From Methylobacterium sp. J-078 (GTDB lineage Bacteria > Pseudomonadota > Alphaproteobacteria > Rhizobiales > Beijerinckiaceae): a stretch of DNA of 64,000 bases. The notes under the pieces are model-generated. The model ran no database searches. It saw nothing but the letters and a program-made list of their open reading frames with translations, and had not been told where the DNA came from. Shown piece by piece: positions 53,131 to 63,764 of the stretch. Where the stretch lies: contig NZ_JAKSYI010000040.1 of NCBI RefSeq assembly GCF_022829285.1, positions 1 to 64,000 on the forward strand, read 5' to 3'. The number at the start of each line of letters is the position of its first letter. The first letter of the stretch is position 1. A program made the position numbers and the translations under genes.

Positions 53131-54384
53131 ATGAACGCCCTTCCGCAGGACTGCATCGATAACGGCCCGGCTCGGATCGTGGCCGCCGCGCGCGCGGTCT
53201 CCCGCCGTGCGGCCGAGCGGGCCGACGCCCTCGACCGGGACGGCGGGTTTCCGGCCGAGGACGTCGCCGACGCCCATGCGGCGGGCCTGCTCGTGGCGCC
53301 CCTGCCGGTGGCGCTGGGCGGGGCCGGCCTCGATGCACCCCACCGGGCGCCGGTGCTGGCCGATCTCCTCGCCCAGATCGGACGCGGCAGCCTCGCCCTC
53401 GGCCGGCTCTACGAGGGGCACGTCAACGCCCTCGCCCTGATGTTGCGCTACGCCGAGCCGGCGGTGGCCGAGCGACTCGCCGCGGATGCCCGCGCCGGGC
53501 ACCTGTTCGGGGTCTGGAACACCCAGCCCCAGGCCGGCGGCCTCAGCCTCCAGAAAGTCGGCGGCCTCAGCCTCCAGACAGCCGGCGACCTCAGCCTTGA
53601 GAATGCCGGCGGCTTCGATCCGGCGGGTGAGTCCTGGACCCTGGCGGGTGTGAAGTCCTTCGCCTCCGGCGCCGGGGCGGTGACCCGGCCCCTCGTCACC
53701 GCGCGCCGCCCGGACGGGCGCCAACAGATGCTCGTGGTGGACCTGGAGCCCGGCACCCGCGCCGACCTGTCCGGCTGGCGGGCGCAGGGCATGCGCGCCT
53801 CGACCTCGGGCATCCTCGACTTCACCGGCCTGCCCGCCGGCCCCGGCAGCTTCGTCGGCGGCCCCGACGATTACTTTGCCGAGCCGCACTTCTCCGGCGG
53901 CGCCTGGCGCTTCGCCGCCGTGCAGCTCGGCGGCATCGAGGCGGTGTTCGACGCCCTGCGGACGCATCTCCGGGCCACCGGGCGGGGCGGCGACCCGCAT
54001 CAGGCGGCCCGCCTCGGCGAGGCCGCGATCGCGGTGGAGGGCGCGCGCCTCTTCGTCGGCCACGCGGCGCGGCTCGCCGCCGACCCGGAGGCGGAGCCCG
54101 ACCGGGTGATCGCCTACGTCAACCTCACCCGCCTCGCGGTGGAGCGGGCCGGGCTCGACGTGCTGGAGCGGGCCCAGCGCTCGGTGGGGCTGGCGGGCTT
54201 CCTCAGCCCCCATCCCCTGGAGCGCTTGGCGCGGGATCTGGCCACCTACCTGCGCCAGCCCGGCCCCGACCGGGCCCTGACCAGCGCGGCGGCCCACGTC
54301 CTCGCGGCGCCGCGGCCGGCGGACATGCTCTGGCGCAATCCCGCCGGGGTGCCTATTCCTGACGCGGCTCCGGCCGATCTGTAG
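53131..54384 (+). CDS. Acyl-CoA dehydrogenase-like flavoprotein
   Basis: 417 residues from the ATG at 53131. The fold follows the acyl-CoA dehydrogenase pattern: helical N-domain (DADALDRD-like, FPAEDVADAHAAGLLVAPLP), a central beta domain (SWTLAGVKSFASGAGAVTRPLV, then STSGILDFTGLP) and a C-terminal helical domain. In some bacteria a protein of this type sits beside a PIG-L deacetylase, a NodS-like methyltransferase and a glycosyltransferase. Only the methyltransferase follows here, 12 bases on. An in-frame triple 24-base repeat (53536-53607) inserts GGLSLQ-type units at the front of the beta domain. The substrate is unknown; it may not be a CoA ester. Confidence 0.72.
   Translation: MNALPQDCIDNGPARIVAAARAVSRRAAERADALDRDGGFPAEDVADAHAAGLLVAPLPVALGGAGLDAPHRAPVLADLLAQIGRGSLALGRLYEGHVNALALMLRYAEPAVAERLAADARAGHLFGVWNTQPQAGGLSLQKVGGLSLQTAGDLSLENAGGFDPAGESWTLAGVKSFASGAGAVTRPLVTARRPDGRQQMLVVDLEPGTRADLSGWRAQGMRASTSGILDFTGLPAGPGSFVGGPDDYFAEPHFSGGAWRFAAVQLGGIEAVFDALRTHLRATGRGGDPHQAARLGEAAIAVEGARLFVGHAARLAADPEAEPDRVIAYVNLTRLAVERAGLDVLERAQRSVGLAGFLSPHPLERLARDLATYLRQPGPDRALTSAAAHVLAAPRPADMLWRNPAGVPIPDAAPADL
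53536..53607 (+). repeat. Triple 24-bp in-frame tandem repeat
   Basis: Units at 53536, 53560 and 53584 encode GGLSLQKV, GGLSLQTA and GDLSLENA. The first two differ at a few bases near the end; the third is more diverged. Frame is kept, adding 24 residues in a likely surface loop. Confidence 0.85.
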
Positions 54385-54396
54385 GCGCTGACCTCC

Positions 54397-54984
54397 ATGA
54401 CACGCTCCCCGCACACGCTGCCGCCGGATTACTTCACCGCGCTCTACGCATCGAACCCCGATCCGTGGGACTTCACCACCAGCCCCTACGAGCACGCCAA
54501 GTACGACGCCACCCTGGCGGCGCTGGGGCGGGAGACCTACCCGCAGGCCGTGGAGGTCGGGTGCTCCATCGGCGTGCTGACCCACCGGCTGGCCGAGCGC
54601 TGCACGGCCCTGCTCGCCCTCGACGTGGCCGAGACCGCCCTCGACGCCGCCCGCGCCCGCTGCGCCGCGCAGCCCCACGTCACCTTCCGGCGCGCGGCGG
54701 TGCCGGCCGAGTGGCCCCCCGGCCGGTTCGACCTCGTGGTGCTCTCGGAGGTGCTGTACTTCTTCACGCCCGAGGATCTCGCCCGCATCGCCGAGCGCCT
54801 CGTGGCGGCGCTGAACCCGGGGGGCGAGGTCGTCCTCGTGCACTGGCTCGGGGAGACGAACTTCCCCTTGAGCGCCGACGCGGCGGTCGGGACGCTGATC
54901 GATCGGACCCGGGGCGCCCTCGAACCGGGCCAGCGGAGCCGCACCGAGGGCTACCGCCTCGACGTGCTACGGGCGCCCACGTGA
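54397..54984 (+). CDS. NodS-like SAM-dependent methyltransferase
   Basis: 195 residues. It begins LPPDYFTALYASNPDPWDFTTSPYEHAKYDATLAAL, the opening of NodS-type N-methyltransferases, then motif I VEVGCSIGVLTHRLAERC, the acidic LALDVAETALDAA and the post-motif FDLVVLSEVLYFF. Its family methylates amino sugars or similar amines. It is in an operon with the gene before (12 bases) and the cytochrome gene after. Its true substrate here is unknown; the NodS likeness does not imply nodulation. Confidence 0.82.
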   Translation: MTRSPHTLPPDYFTALYASNPDPWDFTTSPYEHAKYDATLAALGRETYPQAVEVGCSIGVLTHRLAERCTALLALDVAETALDAARARCAAQPHVTFRRAAVPAEWPPGRFDLVVLSEVLYFFTPEDLARIAERLVAALNPGGEVVLVHWLGETNFPLSADAAVGTLIDRTRGALEPGQRSRTEGYRLDVLRAPT

Positions 54985-54992
54985 GGCCCCCG

Positions 54993-55718
54993 ATGGCGGA
55001 GGACCCGGACCCTTCCCTGGTTCACCGGCACGCCGCCTGGGTGCGCCTGACCCATTGGCTCAACGCGGTCGCGTTCCTCGCCCTGGTCGTCAGCGGCATC
55101 GCGATCCTGCTTGCCCTGCCGCGCCTGTTCTGGGGCGAGACCGGGGCCAACGGGGCGCCGGCCGCCCTCGACCTGCCGCTGCCGGTCAACCTCGAGCAGA
55201 CGGGCTGGGGCCGCAACCTGCACTTCCTGTCCGCCTGGGTGCTCGTCCTCAACGGAATCGTGTACCTCATCGTGGCCTTCGTGGGCGGCCACTTCGCCCG
55301 TGACCTCGTGCCGGACCGCGACCAGCTCGCCCCGCGCCACCTCGCCCGCGAGATCGCCGACCATGCCCGCCTCAAAGCCGCCCGCGGGCGCGAGGCCCTG
55401 CGCTACAACGCCCTGCAGAAATTCGCCTATCTGGCGGTGCTGTTCGGGCTGTTTCCCCTCATGGTGCTCACCGGACTCACCATGTCGCCGGGGGTGACCG
55501 CGGCCTATCCGGAGCTCTTCACCCTGTTCGGCGGCCGGCAATCGGCGCGCACCCTGCATTTCCTCACCGCCTGCCTGCTCGTGCTCTTCCTCGTCGTCCA
55601 CGTGGCCCAGGTCTTCGTCGGCGGGGCGGCCAACCTGATGCGGTCGATGATCACCGGGCGCTTCCGCATTCCCCCCGAAACGGCCCGGGAGCGCTTCACG
55701 GAGTCCCCCGATGCGTGA
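54993..55718 (+). CDS. Cytochrome b561-type membrane subunit
   Basis: 241 residues from the ATG at 54993 (GAGG 6 bases before it); a GTG at 54981 overlapping the previous stop as GTGA is an alternative. Four membrane helices carry histidines for two b hemes (HRHAAWVRLTHWLNAVAFLALV, NLHFLSAWVLVLNGIVYL, ARTLHFLTACLLVLFLVVHVAQVF). It is like formate-dehydrogenase-gamma/MsrQ-type cytochromes. It overlaps the molybdopterin gene by 8 bases, so it should be its electron partner in the membrane, exchanging electrons with quinones. Confidence 0.85.
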   Translation: MAEDPDPSLVHRHAAWVRLTHWLNAVAFLALVVSGIAILLALPRLFWGETGANGAPAALDLPLPVNLEQTGWGRNLHFLSAWVLVLNGIVYLIVAFVGGHFARDLVPDRDQLAPRHLAREIADHARLKAARGREALRYNALQKFAYLAVLFGLFPLMVLTGLTMSPGVTAAYPELFTLFGGRQSARTLHFLTACLLVLFLVVHVAQVFVGGAANLMRSMITGRFRIPPETARERFTESPDA

Positions 55719-56451
55719 CATCTCGCGCCGCCGCCTCCTCACCGGCTCGGGCAGCCTGATCGGCGCCGGCCTCCTCGGCGGCTGCGAGGCGCCGGCCCTG
55801 TCGCGGCTGGCCTCCCCCTACGACTGGAGCAACGGCCTGACCTTCGCGGTCCAGCGCTGGCTCCAGCGACACCAGCCCCTGGTGCGCGAGTTCGGGCCCG
55901 AGGCCATCTCGGCCGTCTTCCCGACCATCAACACCACCGATCCCGACAATCCCGACTACCAGCGCTCGAAGGCGCTGGGCTTCTCCGACTGGAAGCTCCC
56001 GGTCAGCGGTCTCGTGGCACGCCCGGCCGCCTTCTCGCTGGCCGAGCTGAAGGCGATGCCGGCCCGCACCCAGATCACCCTCCATTCCTGCGAGCAGGGC
56101 TGGTCGGCCATCGGCGGCTGGACCGGCGTTCCGCTGGCCCATCTCCTCACCCATGTCGGCCTGAAGCCCGAGGCGCGCTTCGTCGTGGTGCGCAGCGTCG
56201 ACGGCTGGTGGGACAGCTACGACCTGTTCGACGCCCTCCACCCGCAGACCATCCTCGCCTACGGCATGAACGGCGGCGCCCTGCCGGTGGCGCACGGGGC
56301 GCCGGTGCGCCTGCGGGTCGAGCGCCAGCTCGGCTACAAGAGCCTGAAGTACATCAGCGCCATCGAGGCGGTGGAGCGGGTCAACGGCCTCGGCAAGGGA
56401 CGCGGCAGCATGGTCGCCGAACTCGGCTTCCCCTGGTACGCGGGCATCTGA
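55711..56451 (+). CDS. Tat-exported molybdopterin oxidoreductase (sulfite oxidase fold)
   Basis: 246 residues. A twin-arginine-type start (RDISRRRLLTGSGSLIGAGLLGGC) includes a cysteine that could be a lipobox. The domain is the oxidoreductase molybdopterin-binding fold: LPVSGLVARPAAFSLAELKAMP, the molybdenum-ligand cysteine in LHSCEQGWSAIGGWTGVPL, and GALPVAHGAPVRLRVERQLGYKSLKY. It resembles YedY/MsrP, which repairs oxidised periplasmic methionines, and pairs here with the cytochrome b gene it overlaps. Substrate is not certain; the neighbouring flavoprotein and methyltransferase are not usual partners. Confidence 0.85.
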   Translation: MRDISRRRLLTGSGSLIGAGLLGGCEAPALSRLASPYDWSNGLTFAVQRWLQRHQPLVREFGPEAISAVFPTINTTDPDNPDYQRSKALGFSDWKLPVSGLVARPAAFSLAELKAMPARTQITLHSCEQGWSAIGGWTGVPLAHLLTHVGLKPEARFVVVRSVDGWWDSYDLFDALHPQTILAYGMNGGALPVAHGAPVRLRVERQLGYKSLKYISAIEAVERVNGLGKGRGSMVAELGFPWYAGI

Positions 56452-56668
56452 CCTTTCGTCGGCTCGTGTAACCCCACGTTCCAGATCCGTATTGCGATCC
56501 CCGGTCATCGTCGAACGCGTCGCAAGGTACGTAATCGGTCCGGCGGCATCGACTGTCGGAAACAGAGCAAGCCAGTCGTCATCACGATTCGAGCCAGTCC
56601 GATAACGACATTTTAAGCATGACGTTGTTTCCTCCGGTCGGAATGCATATCCGGACGGTCCCACAACG
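56452..56668. other. Intergenic region before the chemoreceptor gene
   Basis: 217 bases with no ORF. An AT-richer patch around 56605-56625 may hold the promoter. No sigma-28-type box was convincing. Confidence 0.35.
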
Positions 56669-58354
56669 ATGCGCGTCTCTCTGAAATCCATCCTGATCGG
56701 TTCGATAACCCTGCTCAGCGTCGCAGCGGCGGGGCAGGGCGTGGTCAGCCTCGTGAAGCTCAGGGCGATCGAGCGCGAGGTGACCGAGGTCGCGACGAAC
56801 TGGCTTCCCTCCGTCAACGTCGTGAACACGATCAGCACGGCGACGCGCGACGTGCGGGTGAAGCTGTACCGCTTCGTCGTCGCCTCCGAGACGCCGCAGG
56901 CGCTGGCGGAGAACGAGGCGGGCCTGAAGAAGTCCCTCGACGCCCTCGACGGTATGCGCCGGACCTACGAGCCGCTGATCAGCTCCGCCGAGGAGAAGGC
57001 GCTCTACGACAGCTTCACGCCCCTGTGGGCGCGCTACATCGAGGGTCAGCAGACCGTCATCGGCCTCATGAAAGCGGGCCGGAAGGCCGACGCCCTGGCG
57101 CTCACCACCAGCGCCGAGATGGCCGACCTGAACAACGGCGCTATCCGGGCCCTGCAGCGGGCGGTCGACTTCAACCGGGACGGGGCCCAGCGCAGCACCG
57201 CCCTCAGCACGGCCAGCGCCGGCTCGGCCATGCTCACCGCCTGGATCGCGATGGCGATCTCGCTGGCGGCCGCCATCGGCGCGATGCTCTTCAGCCTGTT
57301 CGGCGTCGCGCGTCCGATCGAGCGCATGACCCGCACCATGGGCCGGCTCGCCGGCGGCGACACCGCCGTGGACATCCCGTCCCGCACCCGCCGCGACGAG
57401 ATCGGCGACATGGCCGCCGCCGTGAGCGTGTTCCGGGACAACATGATCCAGACCCGCAAACTGGAAGAGGAGACGGTGCTGGCCCGGGCGGGCGCGGAGG
57501 CGCAGCGCAAGGCGGCCACGCGGGCCATGGCCGACAGCTTCGAGGGCGCGGTGGGCGGCATCATCACCATGGTGACGAGTTCGGCCACCGAGCTGCAGGC
57601 CACCGCCCAGAGCATGGCCGGCACCGCCACCCAGACCGCCAACCAGTCCACCAGCGTCGCGGCGGCGGCCGAGGAGGCCGCCTCGAACGTCAACACCGTG
57701 GCGGCGGCGGCCGAGGAGCTCGGCTCCTCGGTGCTCGAGATCGGCCGCCAAGTCGGCAGCTCCGCCGCCATGGCGCAGGCCGCCGTCGCCGAGGCCGCCC
57801 AGACCGCCACCTTCGTGCAGAACCTCAACACGGCGGTGGCCCGCATCGGCGACGTGGTGACGATGATCACGAGCATCGCCGGCCAGACCAACCTCCTGGC
57901 GCTCAACGCCACCATCGAGGCGGCGCGCGCCGGGGAGGCCGGCCGGGGCTTCGCGGTGGTCGCCGCCGAGGTCAAGGAACTCGCCAACCAGACGGCGCGG
58001 GCCACCGAGGAGATCGGCGGCCACATCGCCCAGATCCAGGGCTCGACGACCCAGGCGGTGCAGGCGATCGGCGGGATCGCGGCGCGCATCCAGGAGATCA
58101 GCGGTGTCGCCACCTCGATCTCGGCGGCCGTCGAGGAGCAGGGCGCCGCCACCCAGGAGATCGTGCGCAACGTGGCCCAGGCGGCCATGGGCACGGGGGC
58201 GGTCACGAGCAACATCGCGGGCGTGGCGGGCGCGGCCGAGGAGACGGGGGCGGCCGCCGCCCAGGTGCTGGGCGCCGCCTCCGAGCTGTCGCGCCAGTCC
58301 GAGCACCTCAGCGCCGAGGTCCAGCGCTTCCTCGCCACCGTGCGCGCTGCCTGA
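56669..58354 (+). CDS. Methyl-accepting chemotaxis protein
   Basis: 561 residues. TM1 (about 8-28), a four-helix-bundle-type periplasmic sensor (30-185), TM2 (about 190-215), HAMP ([22 protein letters not shown]), then the signalling coiled coil with the hairpin tip [48 protein letters not shown]. The tip is the universal CheA/CheW-binding site. The sensor has no recognisable ligand signature. It stands alone, with no che genes nearby. There is no C-terminal pentapeptide for CheR tethering. Confidence 0.93.
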   Translation: MRVSLKSILIGSITLLSVAAAGQGVVSLVKLRAIEREVTEVATNWLPSVNVVNTISTATRDVRVKLYRFVVASETPQALAENEAGLKKSLDALDGMRRTYEPLISSAEEKALYDSFTPLWARYIEGQQTVIGLMKAGRKADALALTTSAEMADLNNGAIRALQRAVDFNRDGAQRSTALSTASAGSAMLTAWIAMAISLAAAIGAMLFSLFGVARPIERMTRTMGRLAGGDTAVDIPSRTRRDEIGDMAAAVSVFRDNMIQTRKLEEETVLARAGAEAQRKAATRAMADSFEGAVGGIITMVTSSATELQATAQSMAGTATQTANQSTSVAAAAEEAASNVNTVAAAAEELGSSVLEIGRQVGSSAAMAQAAVAEAAQTATFVQNLNTAVARIGDVVTMITSIAGQTNLLALNATIEAARAGEAGRGFAVVAAEVKELANQTARATEEIGGHIAQIQGSTTQAVQAIGGIAARIQEISGVATSISAAVEEQGAATQEIVRNVAQAAMGTGAVTSNIAGVAGAAEETGAAAAQVLGAASELSRQSEHLSAEVQRFLATVRAA

Positions 58355-58478
58355 GGGCACAGATTGAGTAATCGGGCCTTCGCCAGACTTCCCCGTGTCG
58401 CGGAACGTCGCAAACTGCTTGATGGTGTAGCCCGGTCTGCCGGCAGGACGCCCCGACCGATCATCCGGGAGCAGGGTC

Positions 58479-58937
58479 ATGCGCGACTAGGCCGGCCTGG
58501 ATGTCTCGCTCGCTGTCAGAGATCTCGGTGTGCCTCGTCGAGGAGGGGAGCAAGATCCCCCGAGAGGCCAAGGTCGCAAGTGAACCGGCAGCGCCAGCGA
58601 CATGGCTCGGTTCGCCAAGTCGCGCCCGGTTGGGGCGATACTCGGTTTGGTGCCGCGCAAGCATCAGTCCGGGGAGGTGGACCGGAACGGGAGGATCATC
58701 ATGACCGGCGACACCGAGGCGCGCGCCGCGCTGTTCGAGGCGGCACACGTCATGGCGCACCGGGTCAAGATCTGGTCCGGGCTGAAGGCGTCGGCGACGA
58801 AAGTGGCACAGCGGCAGGGCAACGAGCGCGCGACCGTGGCGCTGGCCCGCAACATGGCGGTGGTGATGAATCGGATGTGGGTGAATGGCACGACCTTCCG
58901 CTTCAGCGCAGACGAGGCTGCGGCCGTCGCTGCGTAG
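58479..58937 (+). pseudogene. IS110-family transposase relic (internal deletion, nonsense, frameshift)
   Basis: At 58479 an ATG opens MRD, then TAG, then AGLDVSLA: the N-terminus of an IS110 transposase whose tyrosine codon became a stop. The match then moves to another frame near 58515 (EISVCLVEEGSKIPREAKVASEP). After 58590 the sequence jumps to the C-terminal domain (RFAKSRPVGAILGLVPRKHQSGE, then TRAALFEAAHVMAHRVKIW-like and MAVVMNRMWVNGTTFRF). Around 200 residues of the middle are gone. The C-terminal ORF at 58602-58937 (111 residues) might still be read but cannot be an active transposase. Ends of the element were not identified. Confidence 0.85.
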
Positions 58938-59220
58938 GCATTTCACGGTTTGCAGGGATCGAGGTCGGGCGCGCCTGGCCTCGAAGTGTCGTCCTCACGG
59001 GGACGGGCGGGAGGTGAAGCCGGAATGACGGGTGTGCTGGCCCTTGGGCCAAGTCCGCTGTCGCATATAGGCTCGCCTCTCATCGGAACGCGATCCTGTG
59101 GCGGCCACCGTGCCGACCACGGACAGACGCCAAGAGCCCCGTGGGTACGAGATAATGACGTACGACGACCCGACCGCCGAGTGCGCCTTTGCGATCGGGG
59201 AATGCAAACGCTCGACCTTG
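58938..59220. other. Intergenic region, transition to low-GC patch
   Basis: 283 bases after the IS110 relic. A 73-residue open frame on the plus strand (59098-59319) has no recognisable feature. Composition drops from GC-rich to AT-rich at about 59270. Confidence 0.35.
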
Positions 59221-59421
59221 CTAATCTTTCTCACCGCATTCACGCAGTCGCCGATCCTTCTCCCAGATATACTCAGGGGCGGACTCATCATGGCATCTAC
59301 TTATGTGATTATTGATTAAATTCAATAAATAAAAATATAGATTATTCGCAGCAAATATACCTGATAACACAAGAATGAATGCGAGGATAATTTTCTTCCA
59401 TCGCAATGAAATTCGAGCCAT
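59221..59421 (-). CDS. Small low-GC membrane protein
   Basis: 66 residues from the ATG at 59421 (a start at 59454 adds 11). One membrane helix (IILAFILVLSGIFAANNLYFYLL) and a charged C-terminal tail (RCHDESAPEYIWEKDRRLRECGEKD). The base and codon use (AAT, ATA, TTA) is unlike the flanking genes, so it is probably acquired. No family was recognised. It follows the membrane protein at 59488-59910 on the same strand. Confidence 0.45.
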   Translation of the reverse strand: MARISLRWKKIILAFILVLSGIFAANNLYFYLLNLINNHISRCHDESAPEYIWEKDRRLRECGEKD

Positions 59422-59487
59422 AACGCTGAGAGACTTTCCCGATTTGCTCGGCACCGAATACGAGACAGGCTCCGCAACCCGCGCATG

Positions 59488-59910
59488 TTAGGCAGGACTA
59501 AACACGTCACCGAACCCAAAGACGTTCTTTCCAGCAGCCATCGCAAGGAGCGTGAAGGCGGCTGCCAATAACCAAATCATGCGGCGAAAAACTCGGTGAC
59601 CTTGCCGATTCGCCACAATGGACAGAGTTGTTAGCCAGAAACCTATTAGCCAGAATGGTAAAGACAGAACGAACAGCAACCAAAACCCGAGCTCATGGGC
59701 TCCCTTTGGTGGTCTGTTTAGGGCATTCGATGCGCTGAGCGGTAAAAAATAACCAATAACGGACAGGGATATTATCGAAACAACAAAGCTCGCTATAATT
59801 GTTGCCGTCCAAAGCACTGGATTCCTGAATCTAATCACGCCAACTCCGCTGACAAGATTTCGATATACTATAAATTTTGGTCTACACATAAACGTGGAAT
59901 CGGAAGCCAT
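59488..59910 (-). CDS. Low-GC membrane protein of unknown function
   Basis: 140 residues from the ATG at 59910. Three membrane helices (LWTATIIASFVVSIISLSVI; GFWLLFVLSLPFWLIGFWLT; MIWLLAAAFTLLAMAAG) with a short basic loop (ANRQGHRVFRRM). No family was recognised. AT-rich codons mark it as foreign. It is placed between the IS110 relic and the urease cluster with a partner ORF downstream; these could be the remains of a small acquired module. Confidence 0.55.
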   Translation of the reverse strand: MASDSTFMCRPKFIVYRNLVSGVGVIRFRNPVLWTATIIASFVVSIISLSVIGYFLPLSASNALNRPPKGAHELGFWLLFVLSLPFWLIGFWLTTLSIVANRQGHRVFRRMIWLLAAAFTLLAMAAGKNVFGFGDVFSPA

Positions 59911-60001
59911 ACTTTCTACATGCGCGGACCTTTCGGCAAGCGCGATGGCATGGCCCCTAGACGGCGGAAGCCCAATCACAGACGCCACTGTCGAGAGGGA
60001 A

Positions 60002-60027
60002 AAGGGCCCGGCGCGATCCGGGCCCTT
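60002..60027 (-). terminator. Rho-independent terminator of the urease operon
   Basis: AAGGGCCCGG (60002-60011) and CCGGGCCCTT (60018-60027) form a 10-bp stem with loop CGCGAT. On the minus strand the stem is followed by TTTT. It lies 33 bases after the ureG stop. Confidence 0.8.
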
Positions 60028-60059
60028 CGTCGTCTCGAGCTCGGCGGCTGGCGGCGCCT

Positions 60060-60713
60060 TCAGGCCCCTGAACGCTCAGACCCCTGGCCGAGCCCCCCGG
60101 CCTCGACCACGAAGCGCGCGATGGCATCCGCCCCGTGGCCGTCGCGGAGCGACGCGAACACGTAGGGCCGGGCGCCGCGCATGCGCTTGGTGTCGGATTC
60201 CATGATGCCGAGATCGGCGCCGACGAGCGGCGCGAGGTCGGTCTTGTTGACGATGAGGAGGTCCGAGCGGGTGATGCCCGGCCCCCCCTTGCGGGGGATC
60301 TTCTCGCCCCCCGCCACGTCGATGACGTAGAGGGTGATGTCGGCGAGTTCCGGCGAGAAGGTCGCGGCGAGGTTGTCGCCGCCGGATTCGATCAGGATGA
60401 GGTCGAGCTTGGGGAAGCGCCGACGCATCTCGGCCACCGCCGCGAGGTTGATCGAGGCGTCCTCGCGGATTGCCGTATGCGGGCACCCCCCCGTCTCGAC
60501 GCCCATGATCCGCTCCTCCGGCAGGGCACCCGCCACGGTGAGGAGGCGCGCATCCTCCTTGGTGTAGATGTCGTTTGTGATCGCGCAGATCTCGTAGGCA
60601 TCGCGGAAGCGCTTGCAGAGTTGCTCCATCAGGGCGGTCTTGCCGGAGCCGACGGGACCGCCGATGCCGACGCGGAGCGGGCCGTTGGGGGAGGGGCCGT
60701 TGGCGGAGATCAT
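60060..60713 (-). CDS. ureG: Urease accessory GTPase
   Basis: 217 residues. A SIMIBI-class GTPase: P-loop [17 protein letters not shown], the metal/GTP-linked CPHTAIRED region, [18 protein letters not shown], and the guanine motif VNKTDL. It couples GTP hydrolysis to nickel insertion into urease with UreE, UreF and UreD/H. Last gene of the operon, 23 bases from ureF. Confidence 0.97.
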   Translation of the reverse strand: MISANGPSPNGPLRVGIGGPVGSGKTALMEQLCKRFRDAYEICAITNDIYTKEDARLLTVAGALPEERIMGVETGGCPHTAIREDASINLAAVAEMRRRFPKLDLILIESGGDNLAATFSPELADITLYVIDVAGGEKIPRKGGPGITRSDLLIVNKTDLAPLVGADLGIMESDTKRMRGARPYVFASLRDGHGADAIARFVVEAGGLGQGSERSGA

Positions 60714-60736
60714 GGCGGGGTCCTCAAGAGGGGGCC

Positions 60737-61411
60737 TCAGGAGCGGAAGATGCGGGAATACTGGGTCTCGTGCCGGAACGAGCCGAGGTCGAGGTTCAGG
60801 GTGGCGCTGCCGAGATCGTCGAGGCTGAGCGCCGGGATCGTGGCGGAGAGCGCCGTCACCCGCGGCGTCAGGGCGGCAATGATCCGGGTGCCCGCGCTCT
60901 GGCCGATGGGCGCGCAGCGCAGGGCCGCCGAGACGAGGTTCTGCAGGAAGGCGAGGCCGAAGCCGGCGAGCACCGGGGGGAGCGCCATGCGGTGCGCGCC
61001 GGCCGCGAGGCCGACGGCCACCGGGTAGGCCACCGCGCCGTCGAGGGCGGTCGCGAGGTGGGCGAGGCCGGGCGCCCCCCAAGCCGCCGTCGTGGCGTCG
61101 AGGAAGCTGCTTCCCTGCTGGCTCGTCTCCAGGTGCAGTTCGCGCGAGGGGGCCAGGGCCAGGGCGAGGTCGTTGAGGTCGACCAGCGCCCGCGCATCCC
61201 CGGCGCGCGCCGCCGCGTGGGCGTGGGCCAGGAGGATCAGGTCGTTGCGGCCCGAGCCGTACGCGAGCACGTCGGCGAGCCATTCCGTCAGGGAAGCTTC
61301 GTCACCGACCTCGCCGGAATCCACCGCCGCCTCGAGCCCGTGCGAGTAGGCATAGGCGCCCACCGGATAGCCCGGCGACAGCCACGCCATCAGGCGCAGG
61401 GCCTCAATCAT
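60737..61411 (-). CDS. ureF: Urease accessory protein
   Basis: 224 residues from the ATG at 61411, which overlaps the ureE stop by 8 bases. UreF pattern: [24 protein letters not shown] at the start, then helical sequence with [16 protein letters not shown], and the C-terminal [32 protein letters not shown]. It forms a complex with UreD and UreG on apo-urease. All helical and soluble. Confidence 0.95.
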   Translation of the reverse strand: MIEALRLMAWLSPGYPVGAYAYSHGLEAAVDSGEVGDEASLTEWLADVLAYGSGRNDLILLAHAHAAARAGDARALVDLNDLALALAPSRELHLETSQQGSSFLDATTAAWGAPGLAHLATALDGAVAYPVAVGLAAGAHRMALPPVLAGFGLAFLQNLVSAALRCAPIGQSAGTRIIAALTPRVTALSATIPALSLDDLGSATLNLDLGSFRHETQYSRIFRS

Positions 61412-61928
61412 GGGCGTGCGGATGCGCGTGGTGATGGCCGTCGTGGGGGTGCGCATGGTCGTGGTGGGCATGGCCGTGATGGTGGTGGCCGGCGGCCTCG
61501 CCCGCATAGGCGCCGCCCTCGGGGCGGAACGGGCGCTCCACCGCCTCGGCGCTGCCGCCGAGACCCCGCACCATCTCGGCGAGCACGTGGTCGAAGGCGA
61601 TGTAGACCGCGTCCGGCCCGATCTCGGCCGGGATGTGCCGGTTGCCGATGTGCCAGATCAGCCGCTTGAGGGCGTGGTTGTCGGGCGCGCGGATCGCCAA
61701 CAGCCGCTCCGGCGCGGCCTCGACCCAGATCAGCCGCCCATCCTGCAGCACCAGGGCGTCGCCGTCGTCGAGCACGGTCGGCTCGGGCAGGTCGAGGAGG
61801 AACGCCAGCCCGCCCGCGGCGCGCATCGCCATGCGCCGGCGGTGCCGGTCGCCGTGGTCGAGGACGATGCGGTCGACGATCTCGCCGGCGAGGGCGTCGC
61901 GGCGCAGGACGTGGGTGGCGCGGATCAT
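61404..61928 (-). CDS. ureE: Urease nickel metallochaperone
   Basis: 174 residues. The N-terminal peptide-binding and C-terminal metal-binding domains of UreE are followed by a histidine-rich tail ([19 protein letters not shown] and more), about 15 histidines that bind several Ni ions. The conserved interface histidine lies in [14 protein letters not shown]. It carries nickel to urease. It overlaps ureF by 8 bases and lies 63 bases from ureC. Confidence 0.96.
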   Translation of the reverse strand: MIRATHVLRRDALAGEIVDRIVLDHGDRHRRRMAMRAAGGLAFLLDLPEPTVLDDGDALVLQDGRLIWVEAAPERLLAIRAPDNHALKRLIWHIGNRHIPAEIGPDAVYIAFDHVLAEMVRGLGGSAEAVERPFRPEGGAYAGEAAGHHHHGHAHHDHAHPHDGHHHAHPHAHD

Positions 61929-61991
61929 GAACGAAAAACCGGTTGGCGCTCAGCCTCGTGCCGCTGAGCGTGGACGCAACGCAAGCCGACC

Positions 61992-63719
<1,728 letters not shown>

Positions 63720-63764
63720 CACTTAGTCCAGAAAAAGCGATCGAAAGACTTTGAACGAAAAATG

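Noticed and set aside
54397..54984. Nodulation locus
   Set aside because: One NodS-like methyltransferase and one HxRRGD transferase are far apart and no nodABC genes are present.
59098..59319. 73-residue plus-strand ORF in the low-GC boundary
   Set aside because: No domain, membrane pattern or ribosome binding site of note; it overlaps the more plausible minus-strand membrane ORF.
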